Shown: in pieces, positions 8,989 to 17,019 of the stretch | How positions within the stretch are numbered: position 1 is the stretch's first letter | Layout of the letters: every line of letters starts with the position of its first letter | Made by a program: the position numbers and the translations under genes | From: Eutreptiella sp. 'Long Island Sound 2002' | Taxonomy: Eukaryota; Euglenozoa; Euglenophyceae; Eutreptiales; Eutreptiaceae | Direction: 5' to 3' | DNA: 64,000 nt | Assembly: GCA_964036045.1 (NCBI GenBank) | Contig: OZ038381.1 | Span: forward strand, 121,337,843 to 121,401,842 | Notes under the pieces: generated by a model | What the model saw: the letters and a program-made list of their open reading frames with translations, nothing else | Databases searched by the model: none | Told to the model about the DNA's origin: nothing

Positions 8989-9549
8989 ATGCTAATTGTA
9001 GCTGCTGGGCAAGACAATACACTGGTATGCCGCCGGTCAGGTGAGACAGCAGCAACCCGTATACCAATTGACAAATTTTTGATTGCACATCTGGTGTCTG
9101 GTAACACCACTACTACCACTCACGGGGGGTATGTTGTGGTTGAGAACAGACACAAGGGCATGCCACGAATTTTCATCTCATTGACTGATCAGCCAGACCA
9201 TGTTTTTCCACCACCCGTAGTTGATTGTAATGCAGTGCAATGTGATGCACCCTTGCCCACTGTCCGGGTACAGCACCTTCACATTGGCAAATGGTATAGT
9301 GCGGCCACCAACGCAGGTGGCGAAGTGCAGATATTGGAACACGAATCATTGCCTATAGACATCAAAGAGAGTGACATGAAGGCGGAGGTTACGGTACAAC
9401 AACAGATACAAGAACGTGCCAATCTCATTCTCCGTGAGGAGGAATCTAATTTAGAAATTTACACTCGTAGACGTGTGTTGCTGGCCTTTCATTGCCTGCG
9501 TTTGCATCAACTGAAAACAATGTGTGTGCAGAAAAATGATCACTGCTAG
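8989..9549 (+). CDS. unknown viral-block protein
   Basis: A 186-residue protein, no family recognised. It begins MLIVAAGQDNTLVCRR, has a Thr run (NTTTTTHGG), a beta-rich middle and a charged helical end (QQQIQERANLILREEESNLEIYTRRR). The start is the first ATG after the TATA-rich divergent promoter. The stop codon lies inside the start of the next gene (26-bp overlap), so the two are probably expressed together with the TFIIB-like factor. Single exon. Confidence 0.55.
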   Translation: MLIVAAGQDNTLVCRRSGETAATRIPIDKFLIAHLVSGNTTTTTHGGYVVVENRHKGMPRIFISLTDQPDHVFPPPVVDCNAVQCDAPLPTVRVQHLHIGKWYSAATNAGGEVQILEHESLPIDIKESDMKAEVTVQQQIQERANLILREEESNLEIYTRRRVLLAFHCLRLHQLKTMCVQKNDHC

Positions 9550-10378
9550 ACTGGTTGTACGACGCAGGCAGCATGTATCATCAGATCACCAAATAACGGG
9601 TATGACGGTACACCGTCATACCCAATTCGATTCACAGCTGCAAAATCCATTATTGCAGTACCACAATGTCAACAATGTGCAGCTGTATGGCCAAGGTGAA
9701 ACTGCTCAGCTGGGCTGTTCACATAGCACCGTATGCACCTCACACTTTGGTCTGCTGGTCTGTAGCACATGTGGCGTGGTGTTGAATGGCTTTCCCATCG
9801 ATCAGCGTCCCAACAACAATCTGACCCCTGCCAAAATGCACCACAGCAATTCCATTCAATCACAAATGCGGTCATGGCCATGCTCGTGTGGTGCAAGGCA
9901 CCGTAGTGAGGCTGCAGCAAAGTTATGCACCCTGAAAAGAATGCGTAGGATTGCTGATCCTGTACTGCCATTGAAACGCAAGTACAGTGACCACACTGCA
10001 CCAAATATATCATCAACACCTGGACGTGTTATAGAAGGACTACATCCGGTGGTTGCAGCAATATCTGACGGCGCTGTGCCTGTCAACATCATCAAAAAAT
10101 GTGATTCCATTTTTCGTGATTGTATCAACAGTGAACAGCTGTCCGTGTGGATGAAAACCAAAAAGTCAAGTGTGCTGAACGGGATTAGGGGTCGAGCATT
10201 GGCTTATGCCTGTCTGCAGTATGTTATCACAGCTGAAGTGGAATCGGACCCATCCGACGGAGGCAAACGTGAACTACTGGCAATATTTGACGTTACTTGT
10301 CCGGCACAGTTACAAGCACGCATCCACAAAACATTATTCTTCGTGATGATGTGTTGTAAAAGCTCGAATGTGTTGTGA
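9524..10378 (+). CDS. TFIIB-like transcription initiation factor
   Basis: A 284-residue protein. A zinc ribbon lies at about 65-85: cysteines 65, 71, 80 and 83 in GCSHSTVCTSHFGLLVCSTCGVVL, ending in the TFIIB-type CxxCGxVL. The C-terminal third has a helical cyclin-like region (about 210-284: GIRGRALAYACLQYVITAE ... DVTCPAQLQARIHK). It would recruit the viral RNA polymerase (see RPB2) to viral promoters. The protein is shorter than host TFIIB, and only one cyclin-like repeat is evident. The start is uncertain: ATGs at 9524, 9536 and 9602 are all possible, and the first two overlap the previous gene. The protein is diverged outside the ribbon, so the call rests on the ribbon, the cyclin-like end and the RPB2 context. 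Confidence 0.72.
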   Translation: MCRKMITARLVVRRRQHVSSDHQITGMTVHRHTQFDSQLQNPLLQYHNVNNVQLYGQGETAQLGCSHSTVCTSHFGLLVCSTCGVVLNGFPIDQRPNNNLTPAKMHHSNSIQSQMRSWPCSCGARHRSEAAAKLCTLKRMRRIADPVLPLKRKYSDHTAPNISSTPGRVIEGLHPVVAAISDGAVPVNIIKKCDSIFRDCINSEQLSVWMKTKKSSVLNGIRGRALAYACLQYVITAEVESDPSDGGKRELLAIFDVTCPAQLQARIHKTLFFVMMCCKSSNVL

Positions 10379-10501
10379 TGCAACATGCTGTTCTTTCAGG
10401 AACCGTTCTAATGACACCAAACTTGTGTCTGCCGGCTGACTCGTGCCAGGACCGCGTCGGAGTGTCCGATCCACGCCGTCCCGGACCGGGTTCCCGATGG
10501 A
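10379..10501 (+). pseudogene. frame-disrupted N-terminal region of the fibre gene
   Basis: The fibre ORF begins abruptly inside its first repeat. Upstream, all three frames carry short open stretches that stop: one ends ...NDTKLVSAG and then TGA near 10430, another is open from 10375, and the repeat frame opens only after a TGA near 10410. This suggests that the original N-terminus is separated from the repeats by at least one frameshift, or that an intron or start lies here that I cannot resolve. Confidence 0.35.
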
Positions 10502-12200
10502 ATGTACCGTGCCAACAACAACCCCGTCCCCCTGACGCTGGCGGACGTGGGCACCCTGAGGGGCACGACAGACAGACACGGCAACACCAGTGCCGTCAGG
10601 GTGGCGGGGGATCTGGACCTTGACGGTGGCAATCTTACCGGTGTCCACACGCTGTCGGGCGCCAAGGATGCCAACAACAACCCCGTCCCCGTGACGCTGG
10701 CAGACGTGGGCACCCTAAGGCGCACGACAGATGGACAGGGCGGCACCAGTGCCGTCAAGGTGGCGGGGAATCTGGACCTTGACGGTGGCAATCTTGCCGG
10801 TGTCCGCACGCTGTCGGGCGCCAAGGATGCCAACAACAACCCCGTCCCCCTGACGCTGGCGGACGTGGGCACCCTGAGGGGCACGACAAACAGACACGGC
10901 AACACCAGTGCCGTCAGGGTGGCGGGGGATCTGGACCTTGACGGTGGCAATCTTACCGGTGTCCACACGCTGTCGGGCGCGAAGGATGCCAACAACAACA
11001 CCGTCGCCGTGACGCTGGCGGACGTGGGCACCCTGAAGGGCACAACAGACGGACACGGCAACACCAGTGCCGTCAAGGTGGCGGGGGGTCTAGACCTTGA
11101 CGGTGGCAATCTTGCCAGTGTCCACACGCTGTCGGGCGCCAAGGATGCCAACAACAACCCCGTCCCCGTGACGCTGGCAGACGTGGGCACCCTGAAGGGC
11201 ACAACAGACGGACAGGGCAACACCAGTGCCGTCAAGGTGGCGGGGGATCTCGACCTTGACGGCGGCAATCTTACCGGTGTCCACACGCTGTCGGGCGCCA
11301 AGGATGCCAACAACAACACCGTCGCCGTGACGCTGGCGGACGTGGGCACCCTGAAGGGCACAACAGACGGACACGGCAACACCAGTGCCGTCAAGGTGGC
11401 GGGGGATCTGGACCTTGACGGTGGCAATCTTGCCGGTGTCCACACGCTGTCGGGCGCCAAGGATGCCAACAACAACACCGTCGCCATGACGCTGGCGGAC
11501 GTGGGCACCCTGAGGGGCACGACAGACGGACACGGCAACACCAGTGCCGTCAGGGTGGCGGGGGATCTGGACCTTGACGGCGGCAATCTTACCGGTGTCC
11601 ACACGCTGTCGGGCGCCAAGGATGCCAACAACAACACCGTCGCCGTGACGCTGGCGGACGTGGGCACCCTGAAGGGCACAACAGACGGACACGGCAACAC
11701 GAGTGCCGTCAAGGTGGCGGGGGATCTGGACCTTGACGGTGGCAATCTTGCCGGTGTCCACACGCTGTCGGGCGCCAAGGATGCCAACAACAACACCGTC
11801 GCCATGACGCTGGCGGACGTGGGCACCCTGAAGGGCACTACAGACGGACACGGCAACACCAGTGCCGTCAAGGTGGCGGGGGATCTCGACCTTGACGGTG
11901 GCAATCTTACCGGTGTCCACACGCTGTCGGGCGCCAAGGATGCCAACAACAACACCGTCGCCGTGACGCTGGCGGACGTGGGCACCCTGAAGGGCACAAC
12001 AGACGGACACGGCAACACCAGTGCCGTCAAGGTGGCGGGGGATCTGGACCTTGACGGTGGCAATCTTGCCGGTGTCCACACGCTGTCGGGCGCCAAGGAT
12101 GCCAACAACAACCCCGTCCCCGTGACGCTGGCGGACGTGGGCACCCTGAGGGGCACGACAGACGGACAGGGCAACACCAGTGCCGTGAAGGTGGCGGGCA
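10502..12200 (+). repeat. 11 x 159-bp coding tandem repeat
   Basis: The landmark GTGGGCACCCT recurs at 10547, 10706, 10865, 11024, 11183, 11342, 11501, 11660, 11819, 11978 and 12137, always 159 bp apart. Alternate copies look most alike (NPVPV versus NTVAV variants, LTGVHT alternating with LAGVHT), suggesting expansion in units of two repeats. Shorter 27-bp repeats (NAGHATTAT) follow at about 12240-12415. Confidence 0.95.
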
Positions 12201-13021
12201 GGCTGACAGTCACAGGGACTATTACGGGCAATCTCAATGGTACCGCAACAAATGCTGGCCATGCAACCACAGCAACAAATGCTGACCATGCAACTGCAGC
12301 AACCACAGCAACCACAGCAACGAATGCTGGCCACGCAACCACAGCAACGAATGCTGGCCATGCAACCACAGCAACGAATGCTGGCCATGCAACCACAGCA
12401 ACAACAGCAACCAGTGTGGCACATTCACTCGAAATAAAAGTCGACGGGCAAAGAAAAGCCACGTACAATGGTAGTGCTAGTACGACTGTCGATATAACCA
12501 CATCCAATAATGCTATACCCGATCCCTTGTCAGCCACTGAAATCGACACCTTTTTTCTCAAAACCCATGTGATAGTTGGTCGTTCCAATATTGGACACGG
12601 TATAGGGGGTAGTTCGCCTTTTGGGTTCACTATTTATCCTTGGGCTCCAGCCGCAGTGACTACAAAAACCGGCGAATACAGCTACAATCTTAATCTAGTA
12701 CCTCCAGTATCCGACCAACGTCTTCGCATATTTGGGTCGGTACAGGCGAATGGATTTGTGGACAGTACTAACACATGTGACGTGCGTCTGAAGTGTGTCA
12801 CAAACAGAAATGTTAGCACAGGCGGATTGTTACAGGATTTGTGTGAATTGGAGTTGTTTGAATTCAAGTTCGATGAAAAACTCAACGCGTGTCGATTGAA
12901 GGGCATTTTACCTATGGGGGAAAGACTGGGAGTCAGCGCACAGGAGGTGCAGAAACGATTCCCACTTGCTGTTTCAGAAAAATCCAATACTACCGATGGA
13001 AATGCAAGAGGAGTCGACTGA
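10502..13021 (+). CDS. repeat-rich fibre/adhesin-like protein with S74-type C-terminus (frameshifted)
   Basis: An 839-residue frame. Residues 1-570 are eleven tandem 53-residue repeats (159 bp each), consensus TLADVGTL-GTTDGHGNTSAVKVAG and DLDLDGGNLAGVHTLSGAK, the style of phage tail-fibre beta-helix shafts. Next come NAGHATTAT-type 9-residue repeats, a short spacer, and from about 780 an intramolecular chaperone domain of peptidase S74 type: CDVRLKCVTN, ELFEFKFDE, LGVSAQEVQKRFPLAV. In that family the chaperone trimerises the fibre and cleaves itself off. The frame stops at 13021, but the domain continues in another frame (next entry), so a +1 shift is needed between about 12980 and 13015. 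The repeats are far more G/C-rich than the flanking viral genes, consistent with recent expansion or transfer. Confidence 0.75.
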   Translation: MYRANNNPVPLTLADVGTLRGTTDRHGNTSAVRVAGDLDLDGGNLTGVHTLSGAKDANNNPVPVTLADVGTLRRTTDGQGGTSAVKVAGNLDLDGGNLAGVRTLSGAKDANNNPVPLTLADVGTLRGTTNRHGNTSAVRVAGDLDLDGGNLTGVHTLSGAKDANNNTVAVTLADVGTLKGTTDGHGNTSAVKVAGGLDLDGGNLASVHTLSGAKDANNNPVPVTLADVGTLKGTTDGQGNTSAVKVAGDLDLDGGNLTGVHTLSGAKDANNNTVAVTLADVGTLKGTTDGHGNTSAVKVAGDLDLDGGNLAGVHTLSGAKDANNNTVAMTLADVGTLRGTTDGHGNTSAVRVAGDLDLDGGNLTGVHTLSGAKDANNNTVAVTLADVGTLKGTTDGHGNTSAVKVAGDLDLDGGNLAGVHTLSGAKDANNNTVAMTLADVGTLKGTTDGHGNTSAVKVAGDLDLDGGNLTGVHTLSGAKDANNNTVAVTLADVGTLKGTTDGHGNTSAVKVAGDLDLDGGNLAGVHTLSGAKDANNNPVPVTLADVGTLRGTTDGQGNTSAVKVAGRLTVTGTITGNLNGTATNAGHATTATNADHATAATTATTATNAGHATTATNAGHATTATNAGHATTATTATSVAHSLEIKVDGQRKATYNGSASTTVDITTSNNAIPDPLSATEIDTFFLKTHVIVGRSNIGHGIGGSSPFGFTIYPWAPAAVTTKTGEYSYNLNLVPPVSDQRLRIFGSVQANGFVDSTNTCDVRLKCVTNRNVSTGGLLQDLCELELFEFKFDEKLNACRLKGILPMGERLGVSAQEVQKRFPLAVSEKSNTTDGNARGVD

Positions 13022-13358
13022 TAATGGTGAGTATCTGACTCTTCTACCGAACCAGTTGGTCATACCACTCATTGGTGCAGTCCAAGCATTGCATATGCAG
13101 TTAGGGAACCAACCCCGTGTTGATAGGGTACTCCTGGCTGATGGTCTGGCATTCGTGGATATTCGAGAACGTTGGGGTGATGTGTATGCAGACCGCGTGG
13201 CGGAAACAACAAAATATAAGTGTGTGGTTACAACCCAGAACGAGGGGGGCTGGGACGCCACGCGGGGTGTGGTGAATAGTGGCGTGCTGCGTATTGTGTG
13301 CCAAAACCCGTTGTCGAACGACTTGGTATCGTACATACTTGTTTGTACGGACATCTAG
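12966..13358 (+). pseudogene. C-terminal continuation of the S74 chaperone domain in another frame
   Basis: The reading continues the family pattern: ...STDNGEYLTLLPNQLVIPLIGAVQALH matches the usual 'D-G-x-Y-L-T-L-x-P-N-Q-L-V-x-P-L-I' that directly follows QEVQKxFP in S74 domains. It is in a different frame from the upstream ORF and overlaps it by 56 bp. The change could be a sequencing error at the AAAAA run near 12980, a pseudogene mutation, or a real frameshift. The end (NPLSNDLVSYILVCTDI) is duplicated just downstream. Confidence 0.7.
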
Positions 13359-13359
13359 C

Positions 13360-13503
13360 TCATTCTACCGGTATGAAGCAAGCGTCACATTTGGCGGGCC
13401 ATCACAGTCACAATTGCACAAAACCTGTACTTCCTCACGTATTCTGTGTCAGAACGATCTGGTCTCGTATACCATTGTCTGTACAGATATTGATCAAGCG
13501 TGA
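13360..13503 (+). pseudogene. duplicated 3' remnant of the fibre gene
   Basis: The frame ending at 13503 reads CQNDLVSYTIVCTDIDQA, a diverged copy of the end of the preceding ORF (CQNPLSNDLVSYILVCTDI). Only about 20 codons are clearly shared. It shows that a second fibre gene copy, or a tandem duplication of the end, once stood here. Confidence 0.6.
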
Positions 13504-14144
13504 CAGGCTGGGAGTTTGTTTCGCCTGAATTGAAGACTGCATGCTGTGAAAATATTTTTCGTGGATTTTGCGGATTGAATCGCCGTCTGTCTTCGTGCAT
13601 TATTCATTTGTCTTTCGTGGTGATAAATCCCGCCACATATTTAGTACCCCCCTGCACGTTGGAATTGCGAAGGAAGAATCCAGTTGATATGCGGGAATTG
13701 ATATGCAGAACCGTAACAAAAGGAAACAAAATGACAAAAACTGCTCAGGCTCGTGTCCGTACTCACTGCCAAAATGGTTGTGGCCAGAGAACAATTCACC
13801 CCCGTATGCGCCCCAGTTTTTCTGCTATGTGTCAGGATTACGATTAGAAATTGTGCCAAAACGCATCACACGCTTTTGTAACGGAGTTTTTGGTGTTTGC
13901 ACAAGTCTATGCGGACAGGGAGGGCAGTTTGTCCTGTTCACCTATTGAATTTCGCCTTGGCATTCTGTCTATTTATCTATAGCATATTAGGAGACATGAA
14001 TATCGGTAGGGGTGGGGAGTGGCCCCCGTGTTACCGCAATGTTGAATCTTGTTCTTCCCTGTTCCTCCTCAACCCTGTCAATTCTGTCCCTGGAGGCGTA
14101 TAAATGGACACCGAAATGTCTATCGGTCTATGGTTGTGGTGGTA
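13504..14144. other. region without a convincing gene
   Basis: Several short open frames (for example 13500-13847 and 13703-13948) show no domain, no repeat and no overlap-type packing. I see no supported feature. It separates the frameshifted fibre gene from the telomere-like tract and may be decayed viral sequence. Confidence 0.4.
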
Positions 14145-14182
14145 TAACTAACCTAAGCCTAACCCTAACCCTAACCCTAACC
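14145..14182. repeat. interstitial telomere-like (CCCTAA)n tract
   Basis: The sequence reads TAACTAACCTAAG and then CCTAACCCTAACCCTAACCC: about four CCCTAA units plus two imperfect ones, ending at CTGGACTTG. TTAGGG-type telomeres occur in many protists, fungi and animals but not in most green algae and plants. Here the tract is internal, between the broken fibre gene and the next ORF. Confidence 0.8.
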
Positions 14183-14275
14183 TGGACTTGTGCAAACACC
14201 AATAGCATGTGACACGTTTTGGACATTCATTGCTCAGACCGTGACACACTTCCTGAGCGATCTCCATGAAAACGT

Positions 14276-15592
14276 TTGATGTCTGGTTACATAAACTGCA
14301 TAAATAAAAGGAAAATGCACCAATCTACAAAAAGTGGCGATCAACAGGCAGTCAAAGTTTACAAAAATGGTATGGCGGCATTGCTCTGCAATTTTATCGA
14401 ACACCTGTGTCACCACTATCAATCCGTGGCACCTGGGAGCACCTTTTCTTTGACCTTTTTTGAATTGCGCAGATTCCCCTCAGGGCGGCAAAAGCCTCTT
14501 GATTTGCTCGCATTTAAAATAGAGCGGCAGATAAGCGACGAAAATTGGCAAATCCGCTTTGAATGCCTGGGTTTTCCAAGAATAGAAATTGGAGGTACCA
14601 CACTAACCATTTTGCGCCATCTCACTGACTTCTTAGCCACCATTGAAGTCCATGCACTGCTGTCTATATACGACGATGCCGATGTAGTGATGTGTAATAT
14701 CACCACAAAGGATTTACGAAATCGAGCGGTTCTGGAATTGTACATACAACAACATGCCATAACCCCCATAGACTGGATGCCTGGTGAGCTGCTTTCCCAA
14801 AAGAAAGGAACTCTGACGGTTCCATTTCGACGGGCAAAACAACAACAACCATCGACAACCACAACAACAACGACAACCACCGACAACGGACGAAAAGGTA
14901 TGCCGTTGCCCGCCGATATCTGGCTGCACGACATTCTTCCGTACCTGAATACGGACAATCGCACCAAATTGCGCGGAACAGGGCGGATTATTGCTAAACG
15001 CATACCACAAACACCTGTGTGTACACCGTGGATGTGTGTTTGGAGGCCAACATTGTGTTCAAACAACTGTGACACATTTTGGCTGAACACAGAAAAACTA
15101 CTAACTGATTTCTTGCAGTTTTTGCATGGATGGACACATAGATATAGACACATGGTTGTCCGGTTTGAAATGGGTTCGAAGCTGCTGTTGGTGGGGTGGG
15201 AAGCTTCTTATAGGTTATTTTTACGTGAAGAGGACAACCCCGCACTGGTCCTTCAGGACCAGAAACAGGAATACTACGAGCAGGTGATAACCCACTATTT
15301 CAACGAAATAAAAACATAGCAAACAGCAGCTGCAAACGAGGACGAAGAGCCATTCAAACTTCAACTCACCATTCAAAATCCGAATGTCCTTGGGCAACCT
15401 AGGGGACCTGACCTATCCTACCTACACGAGGCGGTGCGTGCTAAATTCTGCAGACCACAACCACTGATGGGAAACCTCTACGTCTATGACGTGTCAACCG
15501 ACGCACTCGTAAGCATACTGATTACTGACTACCCACCAACGAAAGTCCTATCCCAGCCCTGGACCCAAGGAAATGCGGTATGTTCGCATTGA
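14276..15592 (+). CDS. unknown protein with F-box-like segment and in-frame TAG
   Basis: A 347-codon ORF up to a TAG at 15317-15319. The same frame then stays open for another 90 codons (from QTAAANEDEEPFKLQ) to a TGA at 15590-15592, with natural-looking composition. A Thr/Gln-rich linker (codons ~185-205) precedes LPADIWLHDILPYLNTDNRTKLRGT, which resembles an F-box. F-box proteins are common in large DNA viruses of protists, where they redirect host ubiquitin ligases. The remainder is unrecognised. It may be viral or host. The base composition is closer to the viral block than to the DNA further right. Whether the TAG is read through, a mutation or the true end is open. Confidence 0.45.
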
Positions 15593-16052
15593 GGATGAAC
15601 GGTGCGGTGGGTCCCACATCGCGGGTTGATGGGCAGTACAATAGCTTTGTATTAGAACAGAAAGGCAAAATGCATTTCAAAGGAAAGCGAAAGCGTGTTG
15701 CCCAAAGGCAAACATTTACTCACCTGTTTCTTGTTTGTGTTGTTGGTGGCTCCTGATTCTGCTGTCACTGACGTGGTCATCCAACTCTTTGAATCCGAGG
15801 ATGGTTGAATCTGGTGAAGAGGTCCTCTCCGTGCCACCCAACACGGATGCCCAAATGCTCCGCCATGAGCTGGCAAAAAAGATATCACCGACGAGCGCGG
15901 CAAGTTACTACCACAAATGTTCTGGCAGGGGACACCACTGCAGTTGGCATGGGGGCATTTGAATAGGTGGACTGGACCACTTACCTTGCTCAGCCGACCA
16001 GTTCACAAATTGCATCTGCACCGTGCACCCTCAAGGGTGATTGACAAATTGA
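15593..16052. other. non-coding or unresolved stretch at the virus/host transition
   Basis: Only short open frames. A possible exon near 15800-15960 is not supported by clear splice sites. Composition shifts here toward that of the transposon-rich DNA. No feature supported. Confidence 0.35.
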
Positions 16053-16433
16053 TTGTTGGCTATTGAGAATAATCCCATTTATTTTCAGTGGTATCAGTTG
16101 TCCAACGATGGCCTGTGCTATTTCGATTGTCAGGTTTTCGTTGATTGTAGTTGTGGGGACTTCAAGGAAATTAAAACTAAGTGTTCTTGTCGTGTTATTT
16201 GCAGCCGTCCTAATGAGGATAGCCCTTCGAAGGTTACAAAAGTAAACCTAGAACACACGGGGCACACGGTTCCCTCCAAACGAGCACAAGCCCGTGAAAA
16301 ACCTGTCTTGAAGAAGGAGTGGGTTACAATGATCAAAGATCATGGACACCTAGGTCTACCACCGTCCACCAGTTATGAGCTTCTAGAAAAATGCTTCGGT
16401 GAATTTTTGACCGAATTTTTGTCATTTTTTTGA
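16053..16433 (+). CDS. weak ORF, possible exon with Cys-rich start
   Basis: 126 codons with a Cys-rich stretch (CYFDCQVFVDCSCGDF, TKCSCRVIC) followed by VNLEHTGHTVPSKRAQAREKP. Cys spacing followed by H-x-G-H vaguely resembles FAR1/MULE-type DNA-binding segments, but the match is loose. A pyrimidine-rich tract ending TTATTTGCAG at 16204 could be a splice acceptor inside it, so the frame may span an intron. Low confidence that it is a gene. Confidence 0.25.
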   Translation: MLAIENNPIYFQWYQLSNDGLCYFDCQVFVDCSCGDFKEIKTKCSCRVICSRPNEDSPSKVTKVNLEHTGHTVPSKRAQAREKPVLKKEWVTMIKDHGHLGLPPSTSYELLEKCFGEFLTEFLSFF

Positions 16434-16743
16434 CCGACCTCCGACCAATGACGGTCCGACCGCTCCAAGCCGGTGTGAGTCGGCCTAGCACGGCCATGCA
16501 TATTTGAAAAGTAGACACCTTAGGCTTTTCAATGGTCCAAACGGATTGGAAAAACACCACGGTGGCGCCAAGTTACCCCCCTAACACCTTTGCACCATCG
16601 GTTGTCAAAAACACTCTTGGGTCCAATAAAAGGGCACTTCCACCTTGTCCCACACCCCCAAACCTGATTGTAAGGCATTGCAGGTGTGGACATGTGTCGT
16701 GCAATGTTGTGTGCAAGCCCCATTGTGAGTTTCCGGTCAGTGT

Positions 16744-16779
16744 GGCCCCGGGCTTGGCCCGGGGCCTTTGGTTTTTTTA
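16744..16779. terminator. 10-bp perfect hairpin followed by T run
   Basis: GGCCCCGGGC (16744-16753), a 3-nt loop, GCCCGGGGCC (16757-16766), then TTTGGTTTTTTT. The shape is that of an intrinsic terminator or a small-RNA 3' end. No gene that would use it is evident. Confidence 0.45.
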
Positions 16780-16965
16780 AAATTTCACTTTTCCCTAGAC
16801 AAATCCATATGAAATAATTTTCCCAGTGGTATCAGCGCTGCAGCAGTTGAGTGGTAATGCGGCGGTCTCTCAAATTTCCAGCCGCTAGCGCCAGCGCACT
16901 TAGGAAAATCCCACGTTTTTGACTCTGGCGGCTGTTCTGCGGCTGTTCTGGCGCCTCGGCGCCAA

Positions 16966-17013
16966 TTTTCTCCGGATAAGCCCTTATCCGGAGAAAACGC
17001 GTTTCTCCGGATA
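16966..17013. repeat. palindrome TTTTCTCCGGATAAG with third half-site
   Basis: TTTTCTCCGGATAAG (16966-16980) and its exact reverse complement (16983-16997) are separated by 2 bp. A further half-site, TTTCTCCGGATAAC, follows directly. It resembles the palindrome clusters elsewhere in the window in design, not in sequence. Confidence 0.75.
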
Positions 17014-17019
17014 ACACTT

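Noticed and set aside
10408-12630. 740-codon minus-strand ORF (and 11090-12424) opposite the fibre repeats
   Set aside because: Repeated DNA with a 159-bp period (divisible by 3) keeps antisense frames open; the plus strand has the recognisable beta-helix repeats and S74 end.
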